The position numbers and the translations under genes were made by a program. Below are positions 40,874 through 46,679 of a stretch of DNA of 64,000 nucleotides, one piece after another (positions within the stretch are counted from its first letter, which is position 1; the number at the start of each line of letters is the position of its first letter). This stretch comes from Pseudomonadota bacterium. GTDB lineage: Bacteria > Pseudomonadota > Gammaproteobacteria > Burkholderiales > Thiobacillaceae. The stretch covers positions 100,570-164,569 of the forward strand of contig JAKQCX010000011.1 in the NCBI GenBank assembly GCA_029558905.1, written 5' to 3'. The notes beneath the pieces were generated by a model. The model did no database searches and was not told where the DNA came from. It saw only the letters and a list, made by a program, of their open reading frames with translations.

Positions 40874-41000
40874 CGCCGCAGAGCAGGCGGTGAATTCCGG
40901 GGAACGGCACCACCTGGTCCTCGATCGCACTGATCAGCCAACGGCGGCTGACACCCTTTCCGTCCCCCCTGAAGGCTGCAGCCGACAGCACCGCCGTTGA
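40857..41000 (+). CDS. Very small possible gene after nnrS, doubtful
   Basis: A 47-residue frame (MSSPADAAEQAVNSGERHH and onward) begins 16 bases before the nnrS stop and ends before the Fur-like palindrome. It is hydrophilic with no motif. There is a GGAG some bases upstream (CAGGAGACACCTGCCA), at a slightly long spacing. It could be an uncharacterised operon member or noise. Confidence 0.25.
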   Translation: MSSPADAAEQAVNSGERHHLVLDRTDQPTAADTLSVPPEGCSRQHRR

Positions 41001-41018
41001 AAAACAGGTTGTCTTTTT

Positions 41019-41037
41019 AATGAGAATGTGTATCATT
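41019..41037 (+). promoter_or_regulatory. Fur-box-like operator before the ferrosome-type cluster
   Basis: AATGAGAATGTGTATCATT lies in an AT-rich patch otherwise absent from this GC-rich region. The left half equals the AATGAGAAT half of a Fur box and the right half contains the inverted ATCATT. It is 191 bases before the GTG of the first cluster gene. Fur with Fe(II) would repress the cluster when iron is plentiful. Confidence 0.65.
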
Positions 41038-41227
41038 CGTTCACGTGACTGAAGTGATGAGCATGCTTCGTACTTGCGGATGGAGATATCCGCTCAAACC
41101 AACGACTGTCCCGCAGGCCAGCCCATGGGGATCGACCAGCAAGGACGTGTGAAATCCGCGAGTGGACATACAGATGCCGGGCAGCCTTACTTCGACCAAT
41201 CGGGAGTCGTTTCGTCAGGAGGAGGCC

Positions 41228-41581
41228 GTGAATGCTGACATGCAGCGGAAGGTTGCGGCCTTGCTGGACCTGCGCCGACACATCTCCATCGTGCACCATC
41301 TTCCTGGTCGCATCCGTCTGCGCCTGGGCCCGGCTCTCTGGAGCAGGATTGCCCAAGTGGGCCGCGGCCGCCTGCAGGCGCTGGCCGCTGAACTGGAGGC
41401 GGAGGGCATACGGGGAGTGCGCGTCAATGCCGCAGTGGCCTCGGTGGTGGTCGAGTACGACTCCGCGCAGGTCCCACCCGAGAATTGGGAGACCCTCGTG
41501 CAGGGCAACGCGCTGGAGGCGGGCGACATGTTGCGTCCGTGGCTGATGCGATACGGGCATTTGTTGCGTGACAACCCTTGA
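41228..41581 (+). CDS. HMA-like domain protein, ferrosome-type cluster gene
   Basis: The 117-residue product has a ferredoxin-like HMA fold in which the metal-binding CxxC is replaced. Its core is IVHHLPGRIRLRLG, followed by a helix (LQALAAELEAEGIRG) and the strand pair VRVNAAVASVVVEYD. The same HxxP-[GA]-R-[IL]-R-[LI] motif recurs in the cluster's ATPase and in the gene at 45718. The GTG at 41228 is chosen because AGGAGG lies five bases upstream; an ATG at 41162 would add a longer leader. It is the first gene after the Fur-like box and is followed 15 bases later by a small membrane-protein gene. Confidence 0.75.
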   Translation: MNADMQRKVAALLDLRRHISIVHHLPGRIRLRLGPALWSRIAQVGRGRLQALAAELEAEGIRGVRVNAAVASVVVEYDSAQVPPENWETLVQGNALEAGDMLRPWLMRYGHLLRDNP

Positions 41582-41596
41582 GAAATGGAGTCGGGA

Positions 41597-42154
41597 ATGA
41601 GTGAACAAGATATGTCCGGACAGGGCGGCCAAGACGTGCGCGGGATGAAGAGCGCAGGTCAGGCGGGATTGGCGCAGGATCAAGGCCAGGGTGGCCTGCA
41701 CCCGCCCCAGGGCGGCCAGGCAGGCGTGGGGCACGGGCAGGGGCTGCCACAATACCCTCCTCAGCAAGGCATGCCCTATTGGCCGGGCCATGGCTATGCC
41801 ATGCCCGGCATGCAGGGATACCAACCCGGCATGGGGCAGATGACCGGCCAGCATGTGGGGCAGCAAGCCGGCCAGGGCCATGGCATGACCCAGGCCATGC
41901 AGGAGATCGCCAACGGCGGCGGCCTGTCCAGCCTCACCAAACTGCTGGATTTCGACGACAAGGATTTCTGGAAGGGTGCCCTGGTGGGAGCGGCGGCGGT
42001 ACTGCTGCTGACCAACGAGAACGTCCAGCGTGCCCTGTTCCGGGGTGCGGTGAAGGGCCGGGACGCGGTGGAAGATGGGGTCGGCAAGGTCAGGGAGGGC
42101 GTGGACAAGGTGAAGGCGAAGGTGCGCGCCGGCAAGGAGAAGGGTGATGAGTGA
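41597..42154 (+). CDS. Gln/Gly/Met-rich small membrane protein of the ferrosome-type cluster
   Basis: The 185-residue product is in two parts. Residues 1-100 are low-complexity and rich in Gln, Gly, Pro and Met (for example QQGMPYWPGHGYAMPGMQG). Residues 115-140 form one glycine-rich membrane helix in KGALVGAAAVLLLTNENVQR, and the tail is a charged helix (EDGVGKVREGVDKVKAKV). The helix module is shared with the protein at 42826. The ATG at 41597 has GGAG six bases upstream. No known family was recognised; the layout recalls magnetosome-type membrane proteins, without sequence proof. Its stop overlaps the next gene's start. Confidence 0.8.
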   Translation: MSEQDMSGQGGQDVRGMKSAGQAGLAQDQGQGGLHPPQGGQAGVGHGQGLPQYPPQQGMPYWPGHGYAMPGMQGYQPGMGQMTGQHVGQQAGQGHGMTQAMQEIANGGGLSSLTKLLDFDDKDFWKGALVGAAAVLLLTNENVQRALFRGAVKGRDAVEDGVGKVREGVDKVKAKVRAGKEKGDE

Positions 42155-42533
42155 ACATGGCCTGGCGCCTCACATCCACGATGGCACCTGCCTGCCCGCC
42201 GTCTGCCTGCCCACGGTCGCGCCTTACATTGAACCCCGCACCTGCGATGCCCTGATCCACATGGCCGTGGTGGGTGCCGTGGTGGGAGGGTCCGCCGCTG
42301 CCGCGCACAACGCTCTGCGCATGAAGCGGGACGAGATCGAACTGGGCGAGGCCATGCTCTACACCGGACGCGCTGCCATCGCCAGCGCTGCGGCCACGGC
42401 CGTGGCGGGCGCCACGGCCAATGCGGTGGTGGGCGAAGGCATGCTGCGCCTGTCCGTCATGTTCGGTATCGGCGCGGCCATGCTCTATGGCCTCAATCGC
42501 TGGACCGGGAACAAAGGGGCGGGCGATGCATGA
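42147..42533 (+). CDS. Small glycine/alanine-rich membrane protein of the ferrosome-type cluster
   Basis: The 128-residue product has two or three membrane segments with many Gly and Ala residues: ALIHMAVVGAVVGGSAAAAH, then a polar loop with RMKRDEIELGEAML, then AAIASAAATAVAGATANAVV and LSVMFGIGAAMLYG. The N-terminus carries Cys and His residues (HIHDGTCLPAVCLP) that could bind metal. The glycine-zipper-like helices suit tight membrane packing. It overlaps the genes on both sides by eight bases. No family recognised. Confidence 0.78.
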   Translation: MSEHGLAPHIHDGTCLPAVCLPTVAPYIEPRTCDALIHMAVVGAVVGGSAAAAHNALRMKRDEIELGEAMLYTGRAAIASAAATAVAGATANAVVGEGMLRLSVMFGIGAAMLYGLNRWTGNKGAGDA

Positions 42534-42813
42534 CGCCGGCTATCAACATCATCACGGCGTGAAGAAGAACATCGTGGAGGGAGTTGGCGGCGTGCTCATC
42601 GGCGCAGCGGTGGTGCTGTTGCTGGCGCGGCTTTTCAGGAGCGGCAAGGCGGAGACTGGGGCAGAGCCGCCGCCCACGCCGGTAAACGCGCGGCGTGCCG
42701 CATCATCCAAGCAACGCGCAAGTGTGGCGTCCACCACCGGCAAGCGGCCCGGACGGGCCCGGGCACAGACCGTGCGCGAGCCCACCGCCGACGCCAAACC
42801 CAACGAATCCTGA
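42526..42813 (+). CDS. Small single-pass membrane protein of the ferrosome-type cluster
   Basis: The 95-residue product starts MHDAGYQHHHGVKKN, a His-rich end, and has one membrane helix, VGGVLIGAAVVLLLARLF, similar to the helix of its neighbours. The rest is a basic, Ser/Thr/Arg-rich tail (RAASSKQRASVASTTGKRPG). It overlaps the previous gene by eight bases. The His-rich N-terminus may bind metal; no family recognised. Confidence 0.75.
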   Translation: MHDAGYQHHHGVKKNIVEGVGGVLIGAAVVLLLARLFRSGKAETGAEPPPTPVNARRAASSKQRASVASTTGKRPGRARAQTVREPTADAKPNES

Positions 42814-42825
42814 TTGGAGCCAGCA

Positions 42826-43206
42826 ATGAACCATCCCATGTATACCCACCCCCAGTACCCTCAGCAAGGCACGGGCTCCATGAGCCAGGCCCAGGACCCC
42901 GCCCTGGCCCAGGGCATGGGGCAAGCGATGCAGGGCCAGTACCCCCAGCCCATGAGCTATGCCGGCTATCCCCGGTACGCACCCCAGTTCCAGCCAGCGC
43001 AAAACAGCAGCCTGTTCAACGATCGTTTTTTCAAGGGCCTGCTGATCGGCGCGGCTGCCGCCTATCTGCTCACCAACGAGAGTGTCCAGCGCACCGCCAT
43101 CAAGGGCGCGGTCAAGGCCTGGAGCCTGCTGCAGGGCGGCGTCGAGGAACTGAAGGAACGTTTCCATGACGCCGAGGCGGAGATCCGCGCGGAGGCCGAT
43201 GCGTGA
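42826..43206 (+). CDS. Small membrane protein paralogous to the 41597 gene product
   Basis: The 126-residue product has a Gln/Pro/Met/Tyr-rich N-terminus (MYTHPQYPQQGTGSMSQ and onward), then FFKGLLIGAAAAYLLTNE followed by SVQR and a charged helical tail (LKERFHDAEAEIRAEADA). The module KG-[LA]-L-[IV]-GAAA-x(3)-LLTNE-[SN]-VQR is shared with the protein at 41597, so the two arose by duplication. TTGGAG lies six bases before the ATG. Its stop overlaps the next gene's GTG. Confidence 0.8.
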   Translation: MNHPMYTHPQYPQQGTGSMSQAQDPALAQGMGQAMQGQYPQPMSYAGYPRYAPQFQPAQNSSLFNDRFFKGLLIGAAAAYLLTNESVQRTAIKGAVKAWSLLQGGVEELKERFHDAEAEIRAEADA

Positions 43207-43439
43207 TCAGCCCGGGATACCCCGTGAATAGGTGGGCTTCGACGCCCCCCTCAGGCGAAGGGGGCCAATTGGAGGGTGGCGCCGGCCAGCACCCGGACAC
43301 GGAACGGCAGACGCGGGCCAAGCGGGATCGCTGGCTGGTCGGACTGCTGGCCGGAGCCGCACTGATGTATCTCGCGGGCAAGCTGATGGGGCTCGGGCGG
43401 TCGCATGTCCCCAATGCTCTGCGCCCACGGAAGCACTGA
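43203..43439 (+). CDS. Small single-pass membrane protein before the P1B ATPase
   Basis: The 78-residue product starts at a GTG that overlaps the previous stop codon. The first half is polar; a helix DRWLVGLLAGAALMYLAGKL follows and the end is basic. The helix again has the GLLAGAA pattern seen in the cluster's other small proteins. The ATPase gene starts three bases after its stop. No family recognised. Confidence 0.7.
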   Translation: MISPGYPVNRWASTPPSGEGGQLEGGAGQHPDTERQTRAKRDRWLVGLLAGAALMYLAGKLMGLGRSHVPNALRPRKH

Positions 43440-43442
43440 GCG

Positions 43443-45572
43443 ATGAACACCCCCGTCATCCTGCACGAGACACCGGCCCGGCTGCGCCTGCGCCTGCCCG
43501 CGCTGGCCGACGGAACGTACGATCCGGCCTGGCTGGAGACCTGGCTGGAAGGACAGTCGGGCGTCAAGGAGGTGCGCATCAACCGCAAGGCCGCCAGCGT
43601 GGTGGTGATCTTCGACCCGGCCCGAGCCGACCGCGCGGCGGTGCTGGCGCGTCTGGCCGCCTTCCAGCCCTGTCAGAAGCCGGCCTCCGGTGCGAGGCCT
43701 ACGGTGGTGGGCGAGATCGCGCCCATGGTCACCAGCGCCGCGACCCTTGCCGCCCTGCCCTTTCTGTCACCTGCCGCGCGCCGATTGCTGACCTTCGCCA
43801 ACGTGGCGCCCATTCTCGTCCACGGTACAGAAACCCTGGCGCGCAAGGGCATCAAGATGGAAGTCTTGGACGCCTTGGCGGTCGGCCTGGCCACCTTCAA
43901 GGGTGAAGCCTACACCGCCAATATCACCGCATTCCTCCTGGCCATGGGGGAATTCCTGGAGCAACAGACACAACGCAAGTCGGACCGGTTGCTGCGTCGT
44001 CTGCTCAGCCCAGAACCCGCCCCCGCCTGGGTGGAAAGGCACGGGGAACTGATCCAGGTACCCGGCGACACGGTGCAGGTGGGGGAAATCGTGGTCGTGG
44101 GCATGGGTGAGACGGTACCCGTGGATGGCCGGGTGGTAGAAGGCACGGCCCTGGTCAATCAGGCTGCCGTCACCGGCGAGGATCTGCCGGTACGGCGCGA
44201 GCAGCGCCACCGGGTGGTGGCCGGCAGCGTGGTGGAAGAGGGGCGTATCCGCGTGGAGGCCCAGCGGGTGGGCTCCGAAACCACCACGGCACGGGTGGCC
44301 AGCTTCATCCAGTCTTCCCTGGAGAACCGCTCCGACACCCAACGCATGGCCGAGGAGCTGGCCGACAAGCGGGTCTGGCTCACCCTGATCACCGGCGGCC
44401 TGGTCTACGCCCTGACCCGGAACCTGACCCGCCTGGAGTCCGTCTTTCTAGTGGACTACTCCTGTGCGCTCAAGCTGGGCACGCCCATGGCCTTCAAGGC
44501 GGGCATGTACCGTGCCGCCACGCATGGCGTGCTGATGCGCGGCGGCCACGCCATCGAACACCTGGCCGAAGTGGACACAGTGGTGTTCGACAAGACGGGC
44601 ACGCTGACACACAGCGAACTGATCGTCACCGATGTGGTGGTGCTGGGTGGCAAGCCATTGTCGGAAGACGCCCTGCTGGCCCTGGTGGCCTCGGTGGAGG
44701 AGCACGCCAGCCACCCCCTGGCGCAGGCCATCGTCGAGGCGGCCAAGGAACGGGACCTGAAGCACATCACCCACGGCGAGGTGGACTACCTGGTGGCGCA
44801 CGGCCTGTCCACGGACGTGGACGGCAAGCGCATCATCATTGGCAGCCGCCACTTCCTGGAGGAGCATCACGACATCGCCTTTGATCGGCATGAAGCGGTC
44901 ATCGACCGGCTCCAGGACGAGGGCAAGACGCTGCTCTACGTGGGCGCCGCCGCCCAGGGCAGGCGGAAGGGTGGTCCCATAGGCGTGGTGGCCCTAAGGG
45001 ATACCCTGCGCGCCGACGCGGCTCATGCCCTGAAGCGCCTGCGCGCCCTGGGCATCAAGGAAATGGTCATGATCACCGGCGACAAGCGTGCCAAGGCCGA
45101 GGCCCTGGCGGCCGAGCTGGGCCTGGACGCGGTCCACGCCGAGGTGGCGCCCGAGGAGAAGGCCGAGATCATCAAGTCCTTCCAGGTCCAGGGCCGCAAG
45201 GTGGCCTTCGTGGGGGACGGCATCAACGACGGCCCGGCCCTGTCGGTGGCTGAGGTGGGCATCGCCATGCCCAGGGGAGCGGACATCGCGCGGGCCACGG
45301 CGGACATCGTGCTCATGGACGACCGCCTCACCGCCGTGGCGGATGCCCGGGAGATCGCCGCCCGCACCATGAGACTGATCCGCAGCAACTTCAACGTCGC
45401 GGTCGGTGTCAATACCGCCCTGCTCACCGGAGCCGTACTGGGCTGGCTCTCCCCCGTGATGAGCGCCGTGCTGCACAATGGCACCACCATTGGCGTACTG
45501 TTGCGCGCCCTGTCCGGGCCCGGCCTATCTCCCCGAAGCGACCCGGTCGTGTCCGGGCACGTCCTGCACTGA
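43443..45572 (+). CDS. fezB: P1B-type metal-transporting ATPase of the ferrosome type (FezB-like)
   Basis: The 709-residue product is a P1B ATPase. Residues 1-80 form an HMA-like domain with HETPARLRLRL and no CxxC. The actuator loop reads VTGEDLP in place of the usual TGES. The membrane metal-binding helix carries YSCALKLGTPM (Cys341), the SCA motif assigned to the P1B-6 group. The phosphorylation site DKTGTLT has Asp383, followed by ASHPLAQAI, MITGDKRAKAE and GDGINDGPALSVAE. FezB proteins of ferrosome loci in Desulfovibrio magneticus, Rhodopseudomonas palustris and Clostridioides difficile are P1B-6 ATPases. It is the largest gene of the cluster and lies next to HMA-like and small membrane genes. 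The metal is inferred to be iron, not shown. Confidence 0.85.
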   Translation: MNTPVILHETPARLRLRLPALADGTYDPAWLETWLEGQSGVKEVRINRKAASVVVIFDPARADRAAVLARLAAFQPCQKPASGARPTVVGEIAPMVTSAATLAALPFLSPAARRLLTFANVAPILVHGTETLARKGIKMEVLDALAVGLATFKGEAYTANITAFLLAMGEFLEQQTQRKSDRLLRRLLSPEPAPAWVERHGELIQVPGDTVQVGEIVVVGMGETVPVDGRVVEGTALVNQAAVTGEDLPVRREQRHRVVAGSVVEEGRIRVEAQRVGSETTTARVASFIQSSLENRSDTQRMAEELADKRVWLTLITGGLVYALTRNLTRLESVFLVDYSCALKLGTPMAFKAGMYRAATHGVLMRGGHAIEHLAEVDTVVFDKTGTLTHSELIVTDVVVLGGKPLSEDALLALVASVEEHASHPLAQAIVEAAKERDLKHITHGEVDYLVAHGLSTDVDGKRIIIGSRHFLEEHHDIAFDRHEAVIDRLQDEGKTLLYVGAAAQGRRKGGPIGVVALRDTLRADAAHALKRLRALGIKEMVMITGDKRAKAEALAAELGLDAVHAEVAPEEKAEIIKSFQVQGRKVAFVGDGINDGPALSVAEVGIAMPRGADIARATADIVLMDDRLTAVADAREIAARTMRLIRSNFNVAVGVNTALLTGAVLGWLSPVMSAVLHNGTTIGVLLRALSGPGLSPRSDPVVSGHVLH

Positions 45573-45604
45573 GTCCGATCCGAACGCGCGCATTTTTGTC
45601 AAAA

Positions 45605-45627
45605 GATGAGAATCAGAACCATTGATC
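45605..45627 (+). promoter_or_regulatory. Possible Fur operator before the HMA-feoAABC genes
   Basis: GATGAGAATCAGAACCATTGATC matches the first half (ATGAGAATC) of a Fur box well and the second half poorly. It lies in an AT-rich stretch, 90 bases upstream of the HMA-like gene at 45718 and would allow iron control of the feo genes. The gap between the ATPase gene and this gene, 145 bases, fits an internal promoter. Confidence 0.5.
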
Positions 45628-45717
45628 TCCATGGCCGCGCCTGTGTCGCCCACGACAGTTCAACCTCCAGGGTCCGTCCCCACCCAGTAACGACTGCTTA
45701 TCGAGAGGATTAACACC

Positions 45718-46080
45718 ATGACCGCCATCCAATACATGCACCACACACCCGGTCGCCTGCGCATCAAGGGCGCACATTTCAAGTGTCGCGGAGAGCAGGT
45801 GTGCAAGGCCGTGGCCGCCCTCCAAGCCATGCAGGGCGTGGAACGGGTACAACTGAACAGCCATGCCGGCAGTCTCATCGTGCACTACGATCCCAAGCTG
45901 CACACCCAAGATGACCTGCTGGATACCCTGGGAAAGGCCGGATGCCTGCACCTCGACTCCAGCACCCGCCACGCGCGTGTCGTGGCACCCAGGGACGGTG
46001 TGACCCAGCAGTTCGGCAGGGCCCTCGTGGGCGCGCTGGCCCAGCGCACGGCCACCAAGCTCATCGGTGCCCTGCTCTGA
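45718..46080 (+). CDS. HMA-like domain protein upstream of feoA
   Basis: The 120-residue product has an HMA-like fold beginning MHHTPGRLRIKG, with the same HxxPGRLR motif as in the ATPase N-terminus and the protein at 41228, then VERVQLNSHAGSLIVHYD. CxxC is absent; single Cys residues occur in HFKCRGEQVC and GKAGCLHL. The last 35 residues end in LIGALL and may be amphipathic. GAGAGGA precedes the ATG. It is followed after 10 bases by feoA, so it links the ferrosome-type cluster with Fe(II) uptake. Confidence 0.78.
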   Translation: MTAIQYMHHTPGRLRIKGAHFKCRGEQVCKAVAALQAMQGVERVQLNSHAGSLIVHYDPKLHTQDDLLDTLGKAGCLHLDSSTRHARVVAPRDGVTQQFGRALVGALAQRTATKLIGALL

Positions 46081-46090
46081 GGTCTGTCCC

Positions 46091-46327
46091 ATGCCAGCCA
46101 CTTTCCCCCTGAGCATGGCCGTCGAAGGCAGTCGTGTGCGCGTCGTAGCCCTGCGGGGAGGCATCAGACTGGACAAGCGCATGACCGAGATGGGCCTCAA
46201 CCTGGGCAGCGAACTCTCCGTGCGCCACCGTCAAGGAGGGGGCATGGTGGTATCCCGTGGGGAGACACGTTTTGCCCTGGGGGGTGGCATGGCACACAAG
46301 ATCATGGTGGAACGGGTGGAGCCATGA
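46091..46327 (+). CDS. feoA: FeoA-domain protein (first copy)
   Basis: FeoA is a small SH3-like cytoplasmic partner of the FeoB Fe(II) transporter. The 78-residue product has the FeoA pattern VVALRGGIRLDKRMTEMGL followed by NLGSELSVRHRQGGGM, and ends with GMAHKIMVERVEP. It starts 10 bases after the HMA-like gene. The second FeoA lies 124 bases downstream; two FeoA proteins beside one FeoB are seen in a number of proteobacteria. Confidence 0.88.
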   Translation: MPATFPLSMAVEGSRVRVVALRGGIRLDKRMTEMGLNLGSELSVRHRQGGGMVVSRGETRFALGGGMAHKIMVERVEP

Positions 46328-46451
46328 ACCACGCGGATATCCAGACTTCCGCGGCCCCGGGTGGAGCAAACCGACCACGCTCACCGGCCCCCAGGATGCG
46401 ACACGCACACCCGCACGGATCAAACACGTTACCCCGGAATGGAGTTACAGC

Positions 46452-46679
46452 ATGACCCTCAAGGACCTGAAGGTAGGCGACCGCGCCAAGGTAACCGGAT
46501 TCATGGAAGGGGGCGGGACCTACCGCCGCAAATTGCTGTCCATGGGCCTGACCCCGGGTGCGGAACTGGCCGTGACCCGGCTGGCCCCCATGGGTGATCC
46601 GGTGGAGATCCGCGTGCGTGGATTCGCCCTGTCCGTACGCCGTGCCGAAGCGGCTACCCTGGCCGTGGAGGTACTGTAA
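46452..46679 (+). CDS. feoA: FeoA-domain protein (second copy)
   Basis: The 75-residue product has the FeoA layout: TLKDLKVGDRAKVTGFM, YRRKLLSMGLTPGAELAVTR and MGDPVEIRVRGFALSVRRAE, which is closer to classic FeoA than the first copy. GGAG lies seven bases before the ATG. Its stop overlaps the feoB start (TAATG), so this copy is translationally coupled to feoB. Confidence 0.93.
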   Translation: MTLKDLKVGDRAKVTGFMEGGGTYRRKLLSMGLTPGAELAVTRLAPMGDPVEIRVRGFALSVRRAEAATLAVEVL

